Shown here in pieces: positions 1 to 6,401 of a stretch of DNA of 35,650 nucleotides. Source of the DNA: a virus; the IMG/VR virus record IMGVR_UViG_3300050119_000068, positions 1 through 35,650 of that record. One strand, 5' to 3'. The notes below the pieces were generated by a model. It saw only the letters and a list, made by a program, of their open reading frames with translations, was not told the DNA's origin and searched no databases. Numbering within the stretch: the stretch's first letter is position 1; each line of letters begins with the position of its first letter. Made by a program: the position numbers and the translations under genes.

Positions 1-127
1 GGAGGCCAAGTCACGATCGACGCGGGCAACACGCGGGCGAATTGCCTCGTCATCAATAAGACATTCAATCTCTTTAATAATTTCATCATGACCGGGGCGA
101 CGACCCGTACCGTCGACTTTACCGCGG
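1..127. repeat. Terminal direct repeat, left copy (circular-contig overlap)
   Basis: Bases 1-127 are identical to 35524-35650. The repeat lies inside a coding sequence that reads through without interruption when the ends are joined, so the simplest reading is a circular assembly whose ends overlap by one assembly k-mer (127 is a common maximum k). The unit genome is then 35,523 bp. A genuine short terminal redundancy is less likely, because such an end would split a structural gene. Confidence 0.93.
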
Positions 128-888
128 CCGTTACGGCACGATTCACCAATTGCCAATTCCTTAAAGGGAGCGGTTCGGGAGCGCTCGGCATTGCGTCGTC
201 AAGTTTCAGTTCACATACCGAATTGATTATCGGTTGTTTCTTCAACGGCTTCTCGACCAACGCCATCACGGCCTTCGCGGGCTATTGCTACGATTGCGAA
301 TTTATCGGTTGCGGGCCGATCGCTTTCGGGTCTTTTACCGCGACGGGTGGCGTCTTCCGTTGCTTGATCCGAGGTGGAGTCGGGCCGGGAATCTTACTTC
401 AGTCGACAGATGCAAATATCATCATCGAATCGAATACGATCTACGGCAAAACGTCGGGGTCGGGTATCCAGATTACCGGAACGAGCTTCATTAATTGCCG
501 GATCACAAACAATATCCTCGCAGGCAACGCGGCATACGGAATCGACGGAATTATATCGGCCGGTATCTATATCAATGCGAACGCTTATTGGTCAAATACC
601 TCGGGAAGCCGTAACGTGATTCCGGCCGGGGCGAATGACGTGGTGATCTCCGGCACCGATCCGACCAACGATCCATTTGTGTCCAAGTCAACCGGAAACC
701 TCGCTCTCAATGCGACGGCTGGGGCAGGCTCGCTATTGCGAGGGGCCGGATTCCCGTCGAGCTATCCGGCCGGTCTCACGGCAAGCTCTCCCGACTTCGG
801 AGCCGCACAGCATCCTGATCCGGCTTCGGGAGGTGGATTCGTTGCACCGGGGATCATCTTCGCGGGAGGGCGACAAACCTACTACTAA
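1..888 (+). CDS. Right-handed beta-helix virion protein, 3' part (gene crosses the circular join)
   Basis: This is the C-terminal 295 residues of a 461-residue protein that starts at 35026 and crosses the join at 35523/1 in the same frame. It shows the irregular short-turn repeat of parallel beta-helix proteins: alternating hydrophobic strands with Asn, Cys and Gly at turns (for example TNCQF, IIGCFF, YDCEFIGC, IIIESNTIYG, INCRITNNI). It closes with the DPFV...LRGAG...PDFGAAQ ending typical of secreted or virion beta-helix proteins. Seen: the repeat pattern and frame continuity. Inferred: a surface or receptor- or glycan-binding virion protein, because it lies directly behind the capsid genes. 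It could be a head fibre or a tailspike; no catalytic residues can be assigned. Confidence 0.82.
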   Translation, partial: GGQVTIDAGNTRANCLVINKTFNLFNNFIMTGATTRTVDFTAAVTARFTNCQFLKGSGSGALGIASSSFSSHTELIIGCFFNGFSTNAITAFAGYCYDCEFIGCGPIAFGSFTATGGVFRCLIRGGVGPGILLQSTDANIIIESNTIYGKTSGSGIQITGTSFINCRITNNILAGNAAYGIDGIISAGIYINANAYWSNTSGSRNVIPAGANDVVISGTDPTNDPFVSKSTGNLALNATAGAGSLLRGAGFPSSYPAGLTASSPDFGAAQHPDPASGGGFVAPGIIFAGGRQTYY

Positions 889-931
889 TCGATTCACGTC
901 CATTCGTTCACCTCTCATCGGAGTCGCCCCC

Positions 932-1396
932 ATGGCCGGTTTGATCGCTTATCTCAATATCCCGAAAACAACCCTTGTCGCCGCGACCGCGAAAACGATC
1001 GCTCAATTGACCGCTCCGACGAATCAAAGATTGAAGATCCTCGAAATCGGGGTTTTCTTCGACAGCATCTCGACGACCCCCGGAAGCTCGCAGCTTCGGG
1101 TCATTAAGCAGACTTCGGCCGGAACCATGACGGCGCAAGCTCCCGTCGCGTCGGAGCCGGAGCTTACCGAGACGATCCAAGCGACCGGGGCCGTCAACGC
1201 TTCGGCTGAACCGACGAACGCCGGAGCGACAGCCGTCATCATGACCCCGGCCGTCCCGATCACTTCGGGATTGGTCTACCCGTTCCCGCCCGGGCAAGAG
1301 CTTTACGTCGGTGGAGCCGGTCGTCTCGGCTTCGAAGTGACGCTTCCCACCGGAGCCTCCGCATCGGCCTACGGTTATATCAAGTATGAAGAGTAA
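932..1396 (+). CDS. Small virion-associated beta-rich protein
   Basis: This encodes 154 residues. The ATG at 932 is chosen because the open frame upstream overlaps the beta-helix gene and has no ribosome site. The start itself also lacks a clear Shine-Dalgarno sequence. The sequence is Ala/Thr/Pro-rich with alternating hydrophobic strands (KTIAQLTAP, LKILEIGVFFD, LRVIKQTSAGTM, ELYVGGAGRLGFEVTLP) and no helical or membrane segments, consistent with a single beta-sandwich. It lies between the beta-helix protein and the connector genes, so a role as a head decoration or head-fibre-base protein is inferred. I recognise the general type from phage structural clusters but cannot name a family. Confidence 0.75.
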   Translation: MAGLIAYLNIPKTTLVAATAKTIAQLTAPTNQRLKILEIGVFFDSISTTPGSSQLRVIKQTSAGTMTAQAPVASEPELTETIQATGAVNASAEPTNAGATAVIMTPAVPITSGLVYPFPPGQELYVGGAGRLGFEVTLPTGASASAYGYIKYEE

Positions 1397-1430
1397 GCAG
1401 GCTTCGACGGCCCCGATCGGAGCTTGACGC

Positions 1431-1835
1431 ATGTCTGAGATTATCTTTCGGGGTCGTCGGCGTCGGCCTTATCTCTTGCCGAGCGGCTTTATCCCGCAAG
1501 GGGCCGCTCCGACCTTCCTGCCGGTCGTCTCCACCTTAATCGTCCAAGATGCTCCGGCCTTCCGCCGACGAGCGATCCGACGGCCGTTGATCCTGCCACC
1601 GCCATTTCTTCAAGGAAGCGTGCCGGTCATATCCGGGCCGGTTTATCCTGTCATCGTCGTCCGACGCTCTGGCAGGCGTCTAGCGGCCTTCCGGCGGACT
1701 TCCTTGCTCTACTCGTTTCCGTATCTCAATGGCGCGGTCGTAATCCTCGCGACGTGGCCCGACTGGCACTTTACGAAATCGGTCGTCGCCGCTCCGGCTG
1801 ATTGGCATTTCACGCAAACGATAAAACTTCCATAA
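1431..1835 (+). CDS. Hypothetical Arg/Pro-rich protein in structural cluster
   Basis: This encodes 134 residues from ATG 1431, with GGAG at 1419-1422 about eight bases upstream. The N-terminal half is Arg- and Pro-rich (FRGRRRRPYLLP, RRRAIRRPLILPPPF). The C-terminal part has two near copies of a short motif, PDWHFTKSVV and ADWHFTQTIK, about 18 residues apart. There is no membrane segment or recognisable domain. It sits in the same direction as the head genes with short gaps on both sides. The function is unknown; a minor virion or assembly protein is the most natural guess. Confidence 0.6.
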   Translation: MSEIIFRGRRRRPYLLPSGFIPQGAAPTFLPVVSTLIVQDAPAFRRRAIRRPLILPPPFLQGSVPVISGPVYPVIVVRRSGRRLAAFRRTSLLYSFPYLNGAVVILATWPDWHFTKSVVAAPADWHFTQTIKLP

Positions 1836-1847
1836 GGGTTTAATGAC

Positions 1848-2681
1848 ATGGCAAGCCCGACATTGGAAGCGATCCAAGGCTCTGATTCCAACTGGCAACA
1901 AACGCTCATCTCGCCGGACGGGATAACCCCGTATGGACTCTATCCAGGGTCCGCGACGTTCCTTTGCACTCTCTGGCCGGGTGGCAACCTGCCCGCGATC
2001 ACGCCGGGCCTGACGGCCGCATGGATCGACCCGACGCAAGGAACCTATTCGCTTTCGTTGCCACTCGCTTCGTCGTCGCTCTTGACGGTCGGGACATATC
2101 GCTATCTCGTCGAGATTATCAACGCGGGCGTCCAGACGAGCGTCAAGGTCGGATCGATCAAGGTCATCGGCCGGGCCGGAACGGGAAGCGCTATCCCGGT
2201 CTACGGCACGATGGCTGATATGAAAAAGATATTGCCATCAATCGAAAAGTTGATGGATACCGATTCCGACTCGGCCGGATTCGTCACCGAATGCGGGCTT
2301 GCACGTGAATGGATGGATTCATCGATTCTTCGGCATTACGACTTCGGGTCGATGGCGACGGCGATCTATCCGTGTGTCGGGTGGGGGTCGACCGCGTACA
2401 TGACCGGAGCGACCTCGAAATATCTCTCTGACCTGCTTGTCGCGAACCATCTCATCGTGACGCCGTCGGTCGTCAAATGCGTTTCGCTCTATGCGTTGTC
2501 GCTCGTCTGCCAAGCTCAAATCCTCGGTTCGGGAAATACCGATTACTTGATGCTTGGTGATTCATTCTTGCGTCGAGCACAGGACGCGATGATTTGCCTG
2601 ACGGCTGAGATCGACGTAAACGGAGACGGGATTGCGGAAATCACCGTCGAACTCGGAACCACTAGACCCTTGAGAGGATGA
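1848..2681 (+). CDS. Head-tail connector/adaptor-like protein with N-terminal Ig-like domain
   Basis: This encodes 277 residues and appears to have two parts. Residues 1-105 form a beta-rich Ig-like domain (GDGITPYGLYPGSATF-type strands ending VKVGSIKVIG) like those at the N-termini of baseplate or fibre proteins. Residues 120-277 are helical (MADMKKILPSIEKLM, LSDLLVANHLI, VVKCVSLYALSLVCQAQIL) and end in AEIDVNGDGIAE and TTRPLRG. That pattern is seen in DUF1320/gp6-like head-tail adaptors of siphophages. DVNGDG also looks like a calcium-binding loop. Its position before the gpG-like and tail-completion genes fits a connector. The domain call comes from pattern memory, and the adaptor role is inferred. 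Confidence 0.62.
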   Translation: MASPTLEAIQGSDSNWQQTLISPDGITPYGLYPGSATFLCTLWPGGNLPAITPGLTAAWIDPTQGTYSLSLPLASSSLLTVGTYRYLVEIINAGVQTSVKVGSIKVIGRAGTGSAIPVYGTMADMKKILPSIEKLMDTDSDSAGFVTECGLAREWMDSSILRHYDFGSMATAIYPCVGWGSTAYMTGATSKYLSDLLVANHLIVTPSVVKCVSLYALSLVCQAQILGSGNTDYLMLGDSFLRRAQDAMICLTAEIDVNGDGIAEITVELGTTRPLRG

Positions 2682-2685
2682 TGAT

Positions 2686-2970
2686 ATGACCCTTGACGAA
2701 CTATTGAAAGCCGTCCCGTCTGAAGTCGAGAAGGCGACGGGCCGCAAGCTCTCGACTCCCTACGCCGAAGAGATGCGTCGAGAGATCGGCGATCGACTCA
2801 AGGTCGGGCCGCTCGTCGGCGAACTCATGGTGCCGACGCATAAGTCGACCATTTGGATTCACGAGAAACCAGCCGGAACCTACACGATAAACGTCGTCGT
2901 CAATGACCCCGGCGAGATTCCCAAGCCGGAAGCCGTCCAGCCGACTCCGGCCCCACCGCCGAAGGGGTAA
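2686..2970 (+). CDS. Hypothetical small structural-region protein
   Basis: This encodes 94 residues starting at ATG 2686 behind a good ribosome site (GAGAGG at 2672-2677). Residues 1-45 are predicted helical (LDELLKAVPSEVEKATG, YAEEMRREIGDRLKVG), residues 48-75 are strand-rich (STIWIHEKPAGTYTINVVV), and the end is Pro-rich (PTPAPPPKG). Only a few bases separate it from both neighbours, so it is co-transcribed with the connector genes. No family is recognised. Confidence 0.62.
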   Translation: MTLDELLKAVPSEVEKATGRKLSTPYAEEMRREIGDRLKVGPLVGELMVPTHKSTIWIHEKPAGTYTINVVVNDPGEIPKPEAVQPTPAPPPKG

Positions 2971-2973
2971 GCT

Positions 2974-3669
2974 ATGTCCGATCCCTTGACCGACCCGAAC
3001 GCCTTCCGAGTCGAAAATATCGACCCGCCCGACGCCGATTTTCGGAAGGCGAGTCAGGCGACTCGGATGAAGTATTACACTCGGGTTGGTCACTTTGCCG
3101 CGACGGCCAAGGATCGCGACTTAGCGGCCGGTCTGGACAAAAATGGCCATCGGCTCCGGCCGATCACGGCCGAGACGAGGAAAGCCCGCCAGCGCTGGGA
3201 TTACTCGCCGATGGGTCAGGCTAGTCCGAATGCGCCGCCGCTCATGGCGACATATGACAAGAGCCGAACTCGGAGCTTGCTCCGATGGAAAGCTTATGAC
3301 GGATTCGTCCTGTTCTTTTGGGCTTATGACGTTCATACCGGACGGCCTTGGGGGGAGATCCTCAACTACCATCGTGAGGGGAAACGGCCGTTACCGAAGC
3401 GAGACGTGATCGGCCTTTCGGCGACTTCGCTCGCGACCGTGAAACGTCAAGCCTTCGGATGGTGGCGGGGAGTCGCAGGCGTCGACGAGGGGGCCGAGCG
3501 CGACCGGATACGCCGGGTCGTCGGGCCGGGCGGGGTCGTCGCTCCGAAGTCGGGCCGGATCGCCGATTTCCGCACCGGACATCAACAATTACGCGACGGT
3601 CGATTTCGGGGCATCACGCCGACACGTCATGTCGATTTTCTGGCAGGCGTCGGCTTCAAAGAGGAATGA
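2974..3669 (+). CDS. Phage virion morphogenesis (gpG-like) protein, copy 1
   Basis: This encodes 231 residues. It resembles the Mu gpG/virion morphogenesis type: AAGLDKNGHRLRPITAETRKARQ near residue 55, a central PPLMATYDKSRT segment, a hydrophobic strand pair (YDGFVLFFWAY), and HREGKRPLPKRDVIGLS, matching the H-x-G-x-x-x-P-x-R-x-x-x-G-L signature of these proteins. These families act in head completion or head-tail joining. The C-terminal 70 residues (after residue 160) are Arg/Gly-rich and unusual. The next gene shares the LDKDG...P element, so the two may be a duplicated or split pair. The family call is tentative. Confidence 0.55.
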   Translation: MSDPLTDPNAFRVENIDPPDADFRKASQATRMKYYTRVGHFAATAKDRDLAAGLDKNGHRLRPITAETRKARQRWDYSPMGQASPNAPPLMATYDKSRTRSLLRWKAYDGFVLFFWAYDVHTGRPWGEILNYHREGKRPLPKRDVIGLSATSLATVKRQAFGWWRGVAGVDEGAERDRIRRVVGPGGVVAPKSGRIADFRTGHQQLRDGRFRGITPTRHVDFLAGVGFKEE

Positions 3670-3673
3670 TCCC

Positions 3674-4225
3674 ATGCCGATTCGATTCGAGATGCAGGGG
3701 TCGATTACACGATACTTCGGTAAGTTCGTCGATCCTGATTTCACTTATTTGACTCGCCGAATCCAGGCGATCATGCAAGAGGATCACACTCGAGCCATCT
3801 TGGGTGGACTCGACAAAGACGGGACTCCGTTCGCTTCGGTCACATACCGAGGTGGGACGATCCTACCCGTCAAGCGAGGCGACAAGAGCGGGAAGGGAAT
3901 CGGTCCTGCCCTGCAAAACGAATTCGGCAACCTATCGTCGAGCCAGTATCGACGCCTGACCGGGCCACCGCTCGCCCCTCGTGGCCGGAATAGCCGGATC
4001 ATCGCCAACTATGCGACGGAGGCGGGAAAGAGCGGGAATCAATGGTTCGTCCAATCGTTCCTTGACGACATCGTTAGTCGCAAGGGCGTCCCGTTTATGC
4101 AGTATCACTTCACCGGGGCCGGTCGGAATCCGATCCGCGACGACCGGGGAATCCGGCCGTGGGGCCGAGAGCGAATCCTTGCGGCCGTTCGCGAGGAAGT
4201 CAGCAAGATCGCCAAGCAACCATAG
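3674..4225 (+). CDS. Phage virion morphogenesis-like protein, copy 2
   Basis: This encodes 183 residues from ATG 3674, chosen because GAGGA (3661-3665) lies about eight bases upstream. An in-frame ATG at 3629 inside the previous gene has no such site. The protein carries a GGLDKDGTPFASVTY element like LDKNGHRLRPIT in the preceding protein, a LTGPPLAPRG segment near residue 98, and a C-terminal QYHFTGAGRNPIRDDRGIRPWGRE motif. The C-terminal PWG plays the place of the P-x-R-x-x-x-G-L element of gpG proteins. It is probably involved in head-tail joining, inferred from position and these motifs. Confidence 0.55.
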   Translation: MPIRFEMQGSITRYFGKFVDPDFTYLTRRIQAIMQEDHTRAILGGLDKDGTPFASVTYRGGTILPVKRGDKSGKGIGPALQNEFGNLSSSQYRRLTGPPLAPRGRNSRIIANYATEAGKSGNQWFVQSFLDDIVSRKGVPFMQYHFTGAGRNPIRDDRGIRPWGRERILAAVREEVSKIAKQP

Positions 4226-4239
4226 GAGAATCAACGCAC

Positions 4240-4458
4240 ATGATGACGACCGGAATTGAAAAGTCGACTCTTGCCGCCGCCGGAGCAACCGCCGCAATCG
4301 ATGGAGATGACGATATGCGTATCATCATCTCGACGCGGTTCGGCACCACGTATAATCACGTCAGTCTTTCCGAGGCCGACGCGATTAAACTCGCCAACTC
4401 GATCAACCTTCAACTCGAATTGATCGAGCCAAGGTGGGCGATCAATGAATCAGCGTAA
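4240..4458 (+). CDS. Hypothetical small protein
   Basis: This encodes 72 residues. The start is one of two adjacent ATGs (4240, 4243) preceded by AGGAGA (4224-4229), which overlaps the stop codon of the previous gene. After a low-complexity Ala/Thr/Asp N-terminus comes one compact segment, MRIIISTRFGTTYNHVSL followed by a helix (DAIKLANSINLQLELI). The end overlaps the next gene by 14 bases, so the two are translationally coupled. The strand-then-helix pattern resembles that of the next small protein. The function is unknown. Confidence 0.6.
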   Translation: MMTTGIEKSTLAAAGATAAIDGDDDMRIIISTRFGTTYNHVSLSEADAIKLANSINLQLELIEPRWAINESA

Positions 4459-4678
4459 CGGCCACTCTCAAGAGCGACTCTCGACGCATGCCGCCCGGTT
4501 CCTTGGCGCGACCCCGATGGCCGACACGTCGACGATGAGGGTCGAGCGCTACATTGCCCTTAAGTTCGAAGTCGAGGGCCAGATAGCGACCGTCCTTTTG
4601 CCGCGATGGCAAGCCGCCCCGATGATTGAGGCCATCAACGTCGCCATCGTTAACAACTTCGATCATGGGGAGAACTGA
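4445..4678 (+). CDS. Hypothetical small protein
   Basis: This encodes 77 residues starting inside the end of the preceding gene. Residues 30-75 show strand-strand-helix organisation (MRVERYIALKFEVEGQIATVLLP, then MIEAINVAIVNNF). This is similar in order to the neighbour at 4240, hinting at ancient duplication, though identity is low. It stops two bases before the ATG of the tail-completion-like gene. The function is unknown. Confidence 0.58.
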   Translation: MNQRNGHSQERLSTHAARFLGATPMADTSTMRVERYIALKFEVEGQIATVLLPRWQAAPMIEAINVAIVNNFDHGEN

Positions 4679-4679
4679 T

Positions 4680-5162
4680 ATGGCAGGCCGACTTGGCGGG
4701 CCGGACGCTGAGGAGACACTGGCGTTTCGAGCCATCGACAAGGTGTTACGTACCGACCCGTTCCTTGCAACGAAGGGCGTTACGTTCTGTTCGCTCCAAG
4801 GCGACAACGGCGACATGGCCGAGCCGTCGACGGCGCAAATGCCCTACGTCTCCATCGCTCCGGCCGGAGACGGCACGGGATGGTGGTCTGAAAATCAGCA
4901 CAAGAGCGACATTATCACGCTCATTTACATCTACGTCGACGGAACTCATGCCGACGATATTATCAATATGTGGGGTTGGGTCCGTCGGGGGTTATTTCCG
5001 ACCGATCCGGCTCGACTCGCGATCGTCAAGGCGATCATGGGCGATCTCGTCGTCAACGGGGAATTGAATAAGCAAGCCTATTCGGGTTACGCACCGGACG
5101 CCAAGGCCAGTTGCCTCAAGGCCGAAGGCGCGATCAAGCTCCGAATCAACGTCAACACATAG
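4680..5162 (+). CDS. Tail completion/terminator-like protein
   Basis: This encodes 160 residues from ATG 4680, with GGGAG at 4668-4672 as ribosome site. It begins with a helix (AEETLAFRAIDKVLR) and then strands (VTFCSLQ, MPYVSIAP, IITLIYIYVDG). A WGWVRRGLF helix and a second alpha/beta half follow (AIVKAIMGDLVVNG, AIKLRINVN). Size, fold pattern and position immediately before the tail tube gene fit the tail-completion/minor tail proteins (lambda gpU/gpZ-like) that cap the tube at the head-proximal end. The assignment rests mainly on gene order. Confidence 0.5.
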   Translation: MAGRLGGPDAEETLAFRAIDKVLRTDPFLATKGVTFCSLQGDNGDMAEPSTAQMPYVSIAPAGDGTGWWSENQHKSDIITLIYIYVDGTHADDIINMWGWVRRGLFPTDPARLAIVKAIMGDLVVNGELNKQAYSGYAPDAKASCLKAEGAIKLRINVNT

Positions 5163-5174
5163 GCGGTTCAAGTT

Positions 5175-6074
5175 ATGGGATGGGGCGCTCAATCATGGGT
5201 CCGGGGCACTCCCGAACTGACCTATGGGGTTTTCGACACGACCAATATCACGCCGACTTGGTTCCGCCTCGTCGGCGATACTGCGTTTTCCGGCATGCCG
5301 GAGCCACAGCGCAAAGAGCTTATGTCGGCCGACGGAGGCAACCGTCCGGTCCAAAATATCTCGTCGCGGGTCAAAGCGGGCGGCAAGCTCCGCACGCCGT
5401 TTTATCCGACGCAAGCCGCCGCGCTTCTCGCGTTCGCGACGGCTCTGACGAGCAACGATTTGACCTCGTGGACATTCGACCATTTCGACTCGTTTGAGGC
5501 CGTCCGCTACCTGGGTGCAAAGGTCGAGACGCTCTCGCTTTCATGTGCCGCGACGACCGATGAAGGTATTTTGATGGCCGACTTCGGCCTCATCTTCCAG
5601 AAGCCGGACACCGTCGCCCCGACGTTGGCCCAACCGGCCTTCACCGTCTTCCCGACGGAAAATCCCTACGTCCATAAGGAATCCAAAACGGGTTTCACGG
5701 TCGGAGGGTCGGCTCGCTCTCGCTACAATAACTTCAAGTGGGACTTGAAGAATATCCTTGCGCAACCATTCGATGAGGATCAATACATCTCCGCATTGTC
5801 CTATTGCGGACGCACCAACGACTTTTCATCCAACTTCAATTACTCGGCCGCGACCGACCGGACGGCATACGAGGCACAGACCGCGTCAACGTGTTCGATT
5901 CTGTTCACGAAAGTCTCTCCGGCCCATACGTTAAAGCTGGACTTTTCAGCGTCGGGCCGAATCACCAAGCGAAGCCGAACGACTCCGCTTGGTGACTTGT
6001 CGCGTCAGGAATTCAACTTCCGTTCATTCTTCGACGGGACGGCCCTAACCGACTTCATCTCTACCGTGACTTGA
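5175..6074 (+). CDS. Major tail (tube) protein
   Basis: This encodes 299 residues, beta-rich with no membrane segment. It contains the strand-rich stretches expected of tail tube subunits (LTYGVFDTTNITPTWFRLVG, RVKAGGKLRTPFYPTQAAALLAF, LSLSCAATTDEGILMADFGLIF, ILFTKVSPAHTLKLDFSASGRITK) and ends with a short FRSFFDGTALTDFISTV segment. Tail tube proteins stack as hexamers around the tape measure to form the siphovirus tail. The order tail-completion, tube, tape measure supports the call. The stop overlaps the convergent minus-strand gene by 14 bases. Confidence 0.72.
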   Translation: MGWGAQSWVRGTPELTYGVFDTTNITPTWFRLVGDTAFSGMPEPQRKELMSADGGNRPVQNISSRVKAGGKLRTPFYPTQAAALLAFATALTSNDLTSWTFDHFDSFEAVRYLGAKVETLSLSCAATTDEGILMADFGLIFQKPDTVAPTLAQPAFTVFPTENPYVHKESKTGFTVGGSARSRYNNFKWDLKNILAQPFDEDQYISALSYCGRTNDFSSNFNYSAATDRTAYEAQTASTCSILFTKVSPAHTLKLDFSASGRITKRSRTTPLGDLSRQEFNFRSFFDGTALTDFISTVT

Positions 6075-6342
6075 TCGACCGCGACGGTTGCGGCTCGTCG
6101 ATCGGCAAGAGCGGCGACAAGGGGCGACTTCGGGAAACCGGAGTCGCCTCGGTTCGTTTCTCGACCGGAGTCGTCTCGGATCGGGTCGGGAGCAACGCCA
6201 GAACGATCACACCAAGGGGGCCGAACAGGAACGCCAGCGCCAAGCCTTCCTTCGGAGAGCGGCCTTTCTGATCCGCGACGTAGAAGCCAAGCCCCCAAAG
6301 GGCGATCCAAACAACGACCAAAGCAATCTGATACGTGTCCAT
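6061..6342 (-). CDS. Two-helix membrane protein, only minus-strand gene
   Basis: This encodes 93 residues, read right to left. The ATG (complement of 6340-6342) is preceded on its own strand by GGAG six bases upstream. Residues 5-22 (QIALVVVWIALWGLGFYV) and 33-52 (GLALAFLFGPLGVIVLALLP) are membrane helices separated by a charged ADQKGRSPKE loop. The C-terminal 40 residues are polar and basic. The helix-loop-helix with KGR and GPLG matches small bacterial inner-membrane proteins whose function is unknown. It fills the 330-bp gap between tail tube and tape measure, where tail assembly chaperones usually lie. Ribosome site, stop position and coherent membrane topology argue against a chance reading frame. 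Confidence 0.72.
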   Translation of the reverse strand: MDTYQIALVVVWIALWGLGFYVADQKGRSPKEGLALAFLFGPLGVIVLALLPTRSETTPVEKRTEATPVSRSRPLSPLLPIDEPQPSRSIKSR

Positions 6343-6401
6343 TCTGATCTCCGTCGATTCGGGTTCTGCAACGCCACGTCTTCATTATTCGAGAAATCAT
6401 C

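Noticed and set aside
1-127. Attachment-site or long-terminal-repeat interpretation of the end repeat
   Set aside because: The repeat lies in the middle of a continuous coding frame and has k-mer length, so an assembly overlap explains it.
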